DNA of 5,127 bases, taken from assembly GCA_029571495.1 (NCBI GenBank), contig JAKPSO010000663.1, forward strand, positions 1-5,127, written 5' to 3'. Shown one piece after another: positions 1-5,127 of this stretch. Every line of letters starts with the position of its first letter. Within the stretch, counting starts at the first letter, position 1. The notes beneath the pieces were generated by a model. That model was not told the origin of the DNA. It made no database searches and saw only the letters and a program-made list of their open reading frames with translations. The translations under genes were made by a program, and so were the position numbers. This stretch comes from Pseudomonadota bacterium. GTDB taxonomy: Bacteria > Pseudomonadota > Gammaproteobacteria > Burkholderiales > Casimicrobiaceae.

Positions 1-83
1 ACGCGCGGTTTGTCCTGTGCGTGCGCGACGGTAAGCGTAAGCGCTGCTGCGCTGATCGCGAAAAAGCGGGCGATTGTGTTCAT
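1..83 (-). CDS. Exported protein, N-terminal fragment (possible periplasmic peptidyl-prolyl isomerase)
   Basis: Only the first 27 codons and two further bases are in the window; the gene continues off the left edge. The ATG is at 83-81, 22 bases after the stop of the YkuD gene, with AAGGA at 90-86, a rather short spacing. The fragment reads MNTIARFFAISAAALTLTVA then HAQDKPR, a typical Sec signal peptide: a short basic n-region, a hydrophobic core of Ala, Leu, Thr and Val, and a likely cut after A-H-A before Q23. The product is therefore periplasmic or outer-membrane. A mature end of the type Q-D-K-P-R-V is common in cyclophilin-type peptidyl-prolyl isomerases of betaproteobacteria, which I recall often lying downstream of TPR and YkuD genes like these. 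That identity is inference from very little sequence; that it is an exported protein is well supported. Confidence 0.7.
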   Translation of the reverse strand, partial: MNTIARFFAISAAALTLTVAHAQDKPR

Positions 84-105
84 AGTCCTTGATGGGTAAG
101 TGAAA

Positions 106-1335
106 TCAGGCAGAGCCTTCGTAAATGATTTGCCAGCGACCATCAATTAGTTGCCAGAGCTGACGCTTGCGAGTTTGGCCGTTGAGGTTGCTGCTTTGAT
201 AGTTCTGATCAAACGTCACGACAACAAGGCCGTTGACGCCGGGGTATTGGACGGCGGAGAGGTTGCCCAGTTCCACTTTGACCCACGTCTTTCCGGCGTT
301 GGCTGCGAGCTTCTGTGCGCGCCATTCCGGTAGCCGCGCGGTATCGCTCGTAAAGTTCGGCGCGTAGTGCTGCAAGTACTTTGGCGTATCTAGCGCCTGC
401 CAATCTGTGCGCCAGCGTTCGATCGCCGTGAGCAGGCCTTGCGACTGACGACCGGCGATTTCGCGGTCCACCCAGTCAATGCGTTGGGCGATCACGACCG
501 AGGTTTGGCCCGGTGCAATGAATTTTTCGATCAGCTTCAGATCGGGGTTCGATACGACGACACAGCCATCACTCGCGCGTGGAGCGCGCGCATAGGTGTC
601 GCTGGGTACGCCGTGCAACCAGATGCCGAAACCATTGCGCCCTTGTAAGCGGTCCCAGACGTTGGGATAGTCAAGCGGAAACGCGCCGGCGCCGTAAAAG
701 TCCGTAAGCTTGTCGCGCGAAACAGCGCCCTTGAGCGTGTAGGCACCGAGCGGCGTGCGTTGGTCACCTTCTTTGGCCTTGCCGGCGCCCGCTTTGCCGA
801 CGCTGGCGTAGAAGTCCGCAACGCGGACGAGACGCCCGTTTTGGTTTTCGAGCACGTAAAGACGCGATTTGTCCACGTCAACGGCCAGCGCGTACTGCTG
901 CGCCGTTGGTAGCCGCCAAAAATTGGCGGGGACCTGATCGGGCTTGAACGAATCGTTTTCGCGCTGCACGCGCGCGGCGGCTTCGGCGCGCAGGCCGACG
1001 AGTTGTTCGATCGGTTGCGATGTGTTGCCGAGGCTCTGCAGTGGCTTTGCCTTCGCGAGCCACAAGTCGCCCTGCACGAGGTGAGCCAAGCGGTAGTTGG
1101 GATAGCGAACGATCAGCTCGGCGATGGTCTTACGCGCCGCGTCTAGCTGCGCAAGACGCACTTCACGCAACGCCTTGAGGAGTAACGATTCCGCGTCGCT
1201 GTAGCCGAGCCCGCCGCCGCCCAAAACGCCGGACGGGACCATGAGCAGCGTGCATACAAGAGCGCCGCTGCCAACATGCTTAACGAAGTTGGCGAGTCGG
1301 TTAGATGTGCGCGGAGTTTTGCGAATAATCCTCAT
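106..1335 (-). CDS. Exported YkuD-family L,D-transpeptidase / L,D-carboxypeptidase with C-terminal NTF2-like domain (Csd6-like)
   Basis: Likely acts on peptidoglycan stem peptides in the periplasm, either cross-linking or trimming them. From the ATG at 1335-1333 the protein has 409 residues. An N-terminal export signal has a long basic stretch followed by hydrophobic ALVCTLLMV (about 25-33). A short helical, TPR-like stretch follows (about 48-95). The YkuD catalytic domain (about 148-282) carries GDQRTPLGAY, WLHGVP with H241, and SDGC with the nucleophile C258 followed by VVVSNPDL. The C-terminus (about 302-409) resembles an NTF2/SnoaL fold, with a W..W start and an RW.I..E end. YkuD plus NTF2-like is the layout of Helicobacter Csd6, an L,D-carboxypeptidase affecting cell shape, so carboxypeptidase activity is as possible as transpeptidation. 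S-D-G-C replaces the more usual S-H-G-C or S-R-G-C. A GTG at 1362-1360 would add nine residues and overlap the upstream gene; neither start has a good Shine-Dalgarno site. The ATG lies 10 bases after the TPR gene stop, suggesting coupling. Confidence 0.9.
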   Translation of the reverse strand: MRIIRKTPRTSNRLANFVKHVGSGALVCTLLMVPSGVLGGGGLGYSDAESLLLKALREVRLAQLDAARKTIAELIVRYPNYRLAHLVQGDLWLAKAKPLQSLGNTSQPIEQLVGLRAEAAARVQRENDSFKPDQVPANFWRLPTAQQYALAVDVDKSRLYVLENQNGRLVRVADFYASVGKAGAGKAKEGDQRTPLGAYTLKGAVSRDKLTDFYGAGAFPLDYPNVWDRLQGRNGFGIWLHGVPSDTYARAPRASDGCVVVSNPDLKLIEKFIAPGQTSVVIAQRIDWVDREIAGRQSQGLLTAIERWRTDWQALDTPKYLQHYAPNFTSDTARLPEWRAQKLAANAGKTWVKVELGNLSAVQYPGVNGLVVVTFDQNYQSSNLNGQTRKRQLWQLIDGRWQIIYEGSA

Positions 1336-1345
1336 CCGATTCGGT

Positions 1346-2449
1346 CTAGCCCACGCGTTCACGTGTGATAAGCCAGCGCGAACCCTCTTTCACGAGGGTC
1401 AACGTCTTACGCGAGCGCGTTTGCAGCGCGTCAGACGAGTACGACTGGCGGAAGGTGACTCTTGCTTCGGTTGGCGACAACATCTCAACCGTTGTGCCGA
1501 GGAGTTCAACTGTGATGCGACGCGGCGCGGCGAGACGTTCGCGACGGGTCGCGGACCACTCGGAGCGCGAGGCGCCGTCTTCCGGCCGGAAGGACTTTGA
1601 ATACGCGCCTAAGTAGGTATCGATGTTCTTGCTGGCCCAGGCTTTTGCCCAACCGTTGACCGCGTTGGTGACGTCGTTCGTTGCGTCGCTGACAACTGGC
1701 GCTGGGACGGGAGTAGGCGGCGGTGCCTTGGCCGGGGCCGGAGGCGCGGTTGCAACCGGTGCAGCCGTGATAGGGGCAGGCACGGGGGCTGGGGCGGCTT
1801 TCGCCTGAACTGGCGCTGCAGCTACTGCCACGGGTGGCGGCGGCGCGGCTACAGGCATAGTCGCCGTGCTCACGGCAGCGCGCGGCGCGGTGTTCGATTT
1901 TGGATTGGTCGAGAACAGGTCGCGAACGAGATTAAGCTTTGTAGCGACGCCCGGGTTACCTTTGTCGAGCTGCAACGCCTTGTCATACGCTTGGCTTGCG
2001 AGCTTGGCGTAAATGTCGCCAAGATTCTCGTGCGCGGTGGAATAGCTTGGGTGCGTCTGTATCGCAAGCTCGAGCGCGACACGCGCTTTTTCGAACTGAC
2101 CCTTCGAGCTGTAGAGCACTGCGAGGTTGTTGTAAGGCTCAGGTAGCTCGGGATAATCCTCAGTGAGCGACTGGAAGGTCATGATCGCGTCGTTGGTCTT
2201 ACCGAGTTCCGACTGTGCCAATCCACGGATAAATCGGCCCACCGCGTCCTTTGGCTTAGTCGTGAGATAGACGTTGACCTTATCAAGCGCTTGTTGCGCT
2301 TGCCCGGCTTTCAATAAACGGTTGATGTCTTGCAGATCCGCGTTTTGGCCGTAAGAGATGCCGGAAACGCCTAGCAGCGCGGCCGCGACGGCGACGCGTA
2401 GAGTGTCGCGGAGGTGACGTGGTCGAAGCGAAATAATTGTGCGGAGCAT
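1346..2449 (-). CDS. Exported TPR-repeat protein with Pro/Ala linker and C-terminal NTF2-like domain
   Basis: Probably a periplasmic scaffold or partner protein of the cell-wall enzyme encoded next; its exact role is unknown. From the ATG at 2449-2447 it has 367 residues. A Sec signal peptide (1-34) has a basic n-region, the hydrophobic run VAVAAALLGVSG and a likely cut at S-Y-G before Q35. About four TPR helical pairs follow (about 39-166), with hallmarks such as EPYNNLAVLYSSKGQFEKA and TAHENLGDIYAKL. A flexible Pro/Ala/Val linker (about 190-254) leads to an NTF2/SnoaL-like domain (about 258-367) with W.KAW, YL.AY...F, EW...R, VTF.Q.Y and RWLI..E. The same pattern ends the downstream YkuD protein. 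The frame is open up to a GTG at 2521-2519 that overlaps the NudC stop, but only the ATG places the signal peptide correctly. No strong Shine-Dalgarno site precedes it (TTGGGG immediately upstream). Confidence 0.88.
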   Translation of the reverse strand: MLRTIISLRPRHLRDTLRVAVAAALLGVSGISYGQNADLQDINRLLKAGQAQQALDKVNVYLTTKPKDAVGRFIRGLAQSELGKTNDAIMTFQSLTEDYPELPEPYNNLAVLYSSKGQFEKARVALELAIQTHPSYSTAHENLGDIYAKLASQAYDKALQLDKGNPGVATKLNLVRDLFSTNPKSNTAPRAAVSTATMPVAAPPPPVAVAAAPVQAKAAPAPVPAPITAAPVATAPPAPAKAPPPTPVPAPVVSDATNDVTNAVNGWAKAWASKNIDTYLGAYSKSFRPEDGASRSEWSATRRERLAAPRRITVELLGTTVEMLSPTEARVTFRQSYSSDALQTRSRKTLTLVKEGSRWLITRERVG

Positions 2450-2468
2450 CCCCAAGAAAACTCTTTTG

Positions 2469-2495
2469 ATTTTAGTACGTGTGTAGAGCCTGCAA
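2469..2495 (-). promoter_or_regulatory. Weak candidate promoter before the TPR gene
   Basis: In the AT-richer gap between nudC and the TPR gene, the minus strand reads TTGCAG (2495-2490), a 15-base spacer, then TAAAAT (2474-2469). The boxes resemble sigma70 elements, but the spacer is shorter than the usual 16-18 bases. If real, it would let the envelope genes be expressed separately from nudC. Read-through from nudC is the simpler alternative. Confidence 0.2.
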
Positions 2496-2517
2496 CAGAT
2501 TGTTTTCGCGGCAGGCG

Positions 2518-3342
2518 TCACAAAGCGTCGAGCCGATTGAGCGTGTCTTCAATCAATGCACGGGCAATCGAGATTCGCGGTGGCAATTGCGGCAAGGTGC
2601 TGCGCGTGAACCAGTCTGCTTCCGCGATCTCGATGCCGTTCGGCTTAAGATCGCCGCCAGCGTACTCGGCAGTGAAAGCGATCATGAGTGAGTGCGGGAA
2701 TGGCCAAGATTGTGATGCGAAGTAGCGAGGGTGGGCGACTTTCAACCCGACTTCTTCGAACACTTCGCGTGAGATCGCATCCTCGATGCTCTCGCCGGCC
2801 TCCAAGAAGCCGGCAAGCGCGCTGTAGCGGCCTGCGGGGAAATTAACGTTTCTAGCGAGCAATATTTCGCGGCCACGCGTCACGAGGCACATCATTGCAG
2901 GCGATATGCGCGGGTACGCCGTGTGACCGCATGCCGGGCATTTCCGTGCCCGCTCCGTTGTTTCGCGAACAGTTGTCGTGGCACAGACGCCACAAAAGCG
3001 ATGTGTTCGATCCCATTCGATGAGTTGCGACGCTCTGCCCGCAATCGCCACCATCGGGTCCGGCATCACGCCGAACAAACTTCGGAGGCCGACCCATTCA
3101 GTTCCTGCTGGCGCGGTGGTGTCATGGCCAACCGCCGCCGCAACGACGGGGCGATCGAGCCATCGCCCGAGCACGATCGGTGGCTCGTCACTCGAAAAAT
3201 CTCGGTGCTCAAACGTCGCCTTCGTCGAGGCCTCAACCAATAGTTCGGAGCCCCGGAATACCAACCTCAACGTGTTCGCTGGCAAATTGGAACTATCAAC
3301 CGATTCTGCGTTGAGGGTGAAATCGGGTGGCGATTGCAGCAT
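2518..3342 (-). CDS. nudC: NADH/NAD+ pyrophosphatase, NudC-type Nudix hydrolase
   Basis: A cytoplasmic enzyme that hydrolyses NAD(H) to NMN(H) and AMP; E. coli NudC also removes NAD caps from RNA. The 274-residue protein shows the complete family layout: a divergent N-terminal domain (1-110), a four-cysteine zinc ribbon (C117, C120, C135, C138), and a Nudix box at 178-200 that matches GX5EX7REUXEEXGU exactly (G178, E184, R192, E193, E196, E197, G199). After the box comes SQSWPFPHS at 210-218, the NudC signature that separates NADH pyrophosphatases from other Nudix enzymes; S212 replaces the usual proline. Length is close to E. coli NudC (257 residues). An in-frame TGA lies four codons upstream of the ATG at 3342-3340, so no earlier start is possible, although no Shine-Dalgarno site precedes it (leader GACTTCCCCCG). 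It is the first gene of the minus-strand cluster, 68 bases before the TPR gene. Its metabolic role seems unrelated to the envelope genes that follow. Confidence 0.95.
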   Translation of the reverse strand: MLQSPPDFTLNAESVDSSNLPANTLRLVFRGSELLVEASTKATFEHRDFSSDEPPIVLGRWLDRPVVAAAVGHDTTAPAGTEWVGLRSLFGVMPDPMVAIAGRASQLIEWDRTHRFCGVCATTTVRETTERARKCPACGHTAYPRISPAMMCLVTRGREILLARNVNFPAGRYSALAGFLEAGESIEDAISREVFEEVGLKVAHPRYFASQSWPFPHSLMIAFTAEYAGGDLKPNGIEIAEADWFTRSTLPQLPPRISIARALIEDTLNRLDAL

Positions 3343-3542
3343 CGGGGGAAGTCAATGGAACGAGTGGAGGGTTCTGGCATTGTGCATCAAGGCGGGGCAA
3401 ACTTGGGGCTGTCAAGCCGTACGGTGTGGGCTCCGGCGCGTAACCGTCCCCGCCGCACCGCGTCCCCAAACACCGATGCGCCGGTGCTTTTCGCAAGAAC
3501 CGCGCGCGAAGCCGAGCCGCTGCGAAGCGCCGAAACGCGCAT

Positions 3543-3587
3543 TGACGTTAACGATTGTCATTAGAAATTGACTCATGACGCCGTCAT
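3543..3587. promoter_or_regulatory. Cluster of TGAC/GTCA half-sites, candidate operator
   Basis: Five copies of TGAC or its complement GTCA fall in 45 bases: TGAC at 3543, GTCA at 3557, TGAC at 3569, TGAC at 3576 and GTCA at 3583. The last two make ATGACG-C-CGTCAT (3575-3587), a perfect 6-base inverted repeat around one base. The first two form TGAC-N10-GTCA around the palindrome CGTTAACG (3546-3553). They lie roughly 50-95 bases upstream of the possible -10 box of the plus-strand gene, a position fitting an activator, or a regulator shared by both divergent genes. No binding family can be assigned from the sequence. Confidence 0.35.
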
Positions 3588-3636
3588 AAGTAATTGATTT
3601 CATTGAATATTTATGGATTTTCTAAAACTTTGTGGG

Positions 3637-3642
3637 TATATT
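3637..3642 (+). promoter_or_regulatory. Possible -10 box of the surface-protein gene
   Basis: TATATT at 3637-3642 is the best -10-like hexamer in the AT-rich half of the intergenic region. It implies a start near 3649 and a leader of roughly 70 bases. No good -35 hexamer lies 16-18 bases upstream (TGGATT at 3614-3619 is poor), which would suit an activator-dependent promoter. Confidence 0.3.
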
Positions 3643-3662
3643 GTTTGGCAGGGGAAATCGCG

Positions 3663-3689
3663 ACGCGCGACAACGCATTTTGCGCGCGT
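3663..3689 (+). other. Hairpin in the presumed 5' leader
   Basis: ACGCGCG (3663-3669) and CGCGCGT (3683-3689) can pair as a perfect 7-base stem with a 13-base loop. A smaller hairpin, CGCA-TTT-TGCG (3674-3684), competes for the right arm. It lies about 25 bases before the Shine-Dalgarno site. No U-tract follows directly, so it is not a classical terminator; a role in mRNA stability or translation is only a possibility. Confidence 0.3.
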
Positions 3690-3712
3690 TCGATTTTCAA
3701 AAAAACATGGGT

Positions 3713-3716
3713 GGAG
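3713..3716 (+). promoter_or_regulatory. Ribosome binding site of the surface-protein gene
   Basis: GGAG at 3713-3716 (within GGTGGAGATTGA) sits five bases before the ATG at 3722. It is the clearest Shine-Dalgarno site in the window and fixes the start of a frame that has no stop inside the window. Confidence 0.8.
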
Positions 3717-3721
3717 ATTGA

Positions 3722-5127
3722 ATGGCTACGTTGCACAAACACATCTGTCGACTGCTTGGCGCCGGTATCGTCGCGCTAGCAGCAGCTACTTCGGCGTTCT
3801 CGCAGACGTCTCTGGATATGCAAATTCAGAAGACGCTCACACCATCGAGCTATACACCGGGTGTCCCGACAAACGTGACGTACACCGTTACGGTCACGAA
3901 CCTCGGGCCAGGCAACGCGGTGAAAGCTCCGATTAAGGACGTTCAACCGCCAGGCATGACTTTTTCGGCGTGGACGTGTACGACCAGCGGCGCGGGTAAC
4001 GGATGTTGGAAGGGGGCATCCTTCGCGGCAACGCAAACGGGTATTGGATCGGTTCTCCCTTTGACCGCCGGCCTACCGCCATTCCCAATCGCGGACGTTG
4101 ATCCAGTCAATGGTGTTGCAGTCGACTTGGTCGCTGGCGCGAGCGCGACGTTCCTGTTTACGGCAACCGCCGGCGCGAATGCTTACGATCTGAACACTCC
4201 TGCTGTCAACGGCTTCCAGTATCCGCAAGGCTACATTCTTAACGCTGCAAGCGTCCGACGCCCGTTAGGCACGGTGCAGTCGTCGTCGAGCGGACAAGAC
4301 AACGTTACGGCAGTGTTTGAGCCGATTCTCGCTGGTGACGTCGGCGTTACTAAAGGCGCTTCGATCGGCAATTACACGCCGGGTAGCACGACAAACGTGA
4401 CCTACACATTCACCGTCACAAACTTCAGTGCCGGCTCGCCGCTAGCGGCAATTCCTGTTGTTGATCCGCAGCCCGTTGGCGTGACGTTCAACTCTTGGTC
4501 ATGCGCTATCACATTGCCTGGCGTTGGCGTAGCTGGCGTTGATCAATGCCCAGCAGCGGGTACCGGGAACATCAATACAACCGTTGACCTGAAGCCGAGT
4601 GGCGTTGCCACCTTTACGGTGAATGCAACGATTGCTTCCGGCACTACCGGCCAAGTGTGCAACACGATCACGTCGGGATTCCCGGCCGGCGTAATCGTTG
4701 TGCAAACACTTCCGGACAATCCGGACAGCGCCACGGTGTGTATCAACCCGATTCCAGTTACGGTGACGCTCAACAAAACCGTCACCGGTGCGCCAGCGAC
4801 TGGCGCCCCAGGCACATATAACTTTTCGATCTCCTGTCAAACACCGACGGCGACGTACCCCGCATCTATCACGCTGACGGGCGCGACGCTTACCGGCAGT
4901 ACAACCGTTTCGATCCCGGCAGGCTCTACGAATTGCGTCGCGACGGAAACGGGCGTGCCGACGGCGCCGACGAATTACACGTGGGGAACGCCGACTATCA
5001 CGGGCGGAACACTCACCACTCCATTGTTCGCCAATGCGACAGTCGGTGTGACCAATCCGCTGACGCGTAACAACGTAGCGGTCACGATCACGAAGAACGT
5101 TACTGGCGCACCAGCGGGTGGCGCACC
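3722..5127 (+). CDS. Large secreted/surface repeat protein with DUF11-like and DUF5979-like domains, C-terminus outside the window
   Basis: The frame runs 468 codons to the right edge without a stop, so only the N-terminal part is seen. A signal peptide (about 1-27; hydrophobic LLGAGIVALAAATSAFS, likely cut before Q28) shows export. Next is a DUF11-like beta-sandwich repeat from about residue 31, with the hallmark YTPGVPTNVTYTVTVTN, and a second from about 206 with YTPGSTTNVTYTFTVTN. Each continues into a V/MTF..W.C strand. From about 344 a DUF5979-like module begins (VTLNKTVTGAPATGAPGTYN, C372, IPAGSTNCVATETG, W421, VGVTNP); the next copy starts at about 450 and is cut off. The protein is rich in Thr, Gly, Ala and Val and poor in charged residues, as in adhesins and stalk-like surface proteins. 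Such proteins often end in a sorting or anchor signal, which would lie beyond the window. Adhesion or envelope structure is inferred; no enzymatic motif is visible. It stands alone on its strand, divergent from nudC. Confidence 0.9.
   Translation, partial: MATLHKHICRLLGAGIVALAAATSAFSQTSLDMQIQKTLTPSSYTPGVPTNVTYTVTVTNLGPGNAVKAPIKDVQPPGMTFSAWTCTTSGAGNGCWKGASFAATQTGIGSVLPLTAGLPPFPIADVDPVNGVAVDLVAGASATFLFTATAGANAYDLNTPAVNGFQYPQGYILNAASVRRPLGTVQSSSSGQDNVTAVFEPILAGDVGVTKGASIGNYTPGSTTNVTYTFTVTNFSAGSPLAAIPVVDPQPVGVTFNSWSCAITLPGVGVAGVDQCPAAGTGNINTTVDLKPSGVATFTVNATIASGTTGQVCNTITSGFPAGVIVVQTLPDNPDSATVCINPIPVTVTLNKTVTGAPATGAPGTYNFSISCQTPTATYPASITLTGATLTGSTTVSIPAGSTNCVATETGVPTAPTNYTWGTPTITGGTLTTPLFANATVGVTNPLTRNNVAVTITKNVTGAPAGGA
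3845..4504 (+). repeat. Two DUF11-like protein repeats
   Basis: Two in-frame copies of an Ig-like module lie 522 bases (174 codons) apart, aligned at TPG codons 3854 and 4376. Over the 16-residue core T-P-G..T-N-V-T-Y-T.T-V-T-N, 13 positions are identical. Both copies continue to an aromatic and cysteine near the end of the module (SAWTC and NSWSC). DUF11 modules of this kind typically occur in tandem in large bacterial surface proteins. Confidence 0.65.
4751..5127 (+). repeat. Tandem DUF5979-like repeat, 318-base period (second copy truncated)
   Basis: Unit 1 covers 4751-5068 and unit 2 starts at 5069 and is cut by the window end. The alignment is anchored on V-T-G-A-P-A at 4781 and 5099, exactly 318 bases or 106 codons apart. 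Conserved points in unit 1 are K..TG near its start, two cysteines (C372, C405), the loop IPAGSTNC, a single tryptophan and the closing V.VTNPL. The period suggests an array that continues to the right. Confidence 0.7.

Larger units (their letters stand above)
3343..3721. other. Divergent intergenic region
   Basis: This 379-base gap separates the starts of nudC (minus) and the large surface-protein gene (plus). The nudC-proximal part, to about 3545, is GC-rich with no recognisable gene, RNA or convincing promoter; short open frames here lack ribosome sites and family resemblance. From about 3545 to 3650 composition shifts sharply to AT-rich and holds a TGAC/GTCA cluster and a possible -10 box. 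The last 60 bases form the presumed leader of the plus-strand gene, with a hairpin and a Shine-Dalgarno site. Regulation of both flanking genes probably resides here. Confidence 0.8.

Noticed and set aside
537..881. Minus-strand 114-codon frame overlapping the YkuD gene
   Set aside because: It overlaps the catalytic domain of the YkuD protein in another frame and shows no domain of its own.
1623..1808. Plus-strand Gly/Ala-rich open frame
   Set aside because: It is the antisense of the Pro/Ala linker of the TPR protein; repetitive GC-rich codons leave the opposite strand open by chance.
3410..3415. Perfect TTGACA on the minus strand upstream of nudC
   Set aside because: The hexamer 17 bases downstream is CCTTGA and no acceptable -10 box lies at 16-18 bases, so I cannot call a promoter.
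3412..3603. Minus-strand open frame of 63 codons in the divergent region
   Set aside because: No Shine-Dalgarno site precedes the ATG, the C-terminal half is Arg/Gly-rich as expected from non-coding GC-rich DNA, and no family is recognisable.
3646..3661. Possible sigma54 promoter (TGGCAG...TCGC)
   Set aside because: The GG to GC spacing is 11 instead of the required 10 bases, and the -12 element lacks TTGC.
3707..3721. Four-codon mini-frame ATG GGT GGA GAT TGA ending directly at the surface-gene ATG
   Set aside because: It contains the Shine-Dalgarno site itself and has no ribosome site of its own; most likely chance.
4499..4840. Two overlapping minus-strand open frames inside the surface-protein gene
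   Set aside because: They lie fully antisense to a well supported repeat-coding frame and have no ribosome site or recognisable domain.

Overview
The window looks like a chromosomal segment of a Gram-negative, GC-rich proteobacterium. A betaproteobacterium is my inference, from the gene order and from the Sec-exported, peptidoglycan-directed proteins; no rRNA or other taxonomic marker is present. No mobile element, CRISPR array, tRNA or rRNA is visible.

Positions 1-3342 hold four closely packed genes on the minus strand. In transcription order they are: a NudC-type NADH/NAD+ pyrophosphatase (3342-2518); an exported TPR protein with a Pro/Ala-rich linker and an NTF2-like C-terminal domain (2449-1346); an exported YkuD-family L,D-transpeptidase/L,D-carboxypeptidase that also ends in an NTF2-like domain (1335-106); and the first 27 codons of another exported protein (83-1, running off the left edge), possibly a periplasmic peptidyl-prolyl isomerase. 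Gaps of about 10 to 70 bases suggest one operon. The TPR protein and the YkuD enzyme share a related C-terminal domain, so they probably act together on the cell wall in the periplasm.

Positions 3343-3721 are a 379-base divergent intergenic region. Its NudC-proximal half is GC-rich and featureless. Its right half is AT-rich and carries a cluster of TGAC/GTCA half-sites, a possible -10 box, a hairpin in the presumed leader and a clear Shine-Dalgarno site.

From 3722 to the right edge a plus-strand reading frame stays open for 468 codons with no stop. It encodes a large secreted or surface protein: a signal peptide, two DUF11-like beta-sandwich repeats 174 residues apart, then a tandem array of DUF5979-like repeats with a 106-residue period, cut off by the window end. 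This is the least ordinary part of the window. The rest appears to be housekeeping and envelope biology, and I see no convincing undescribed multi-gene system.
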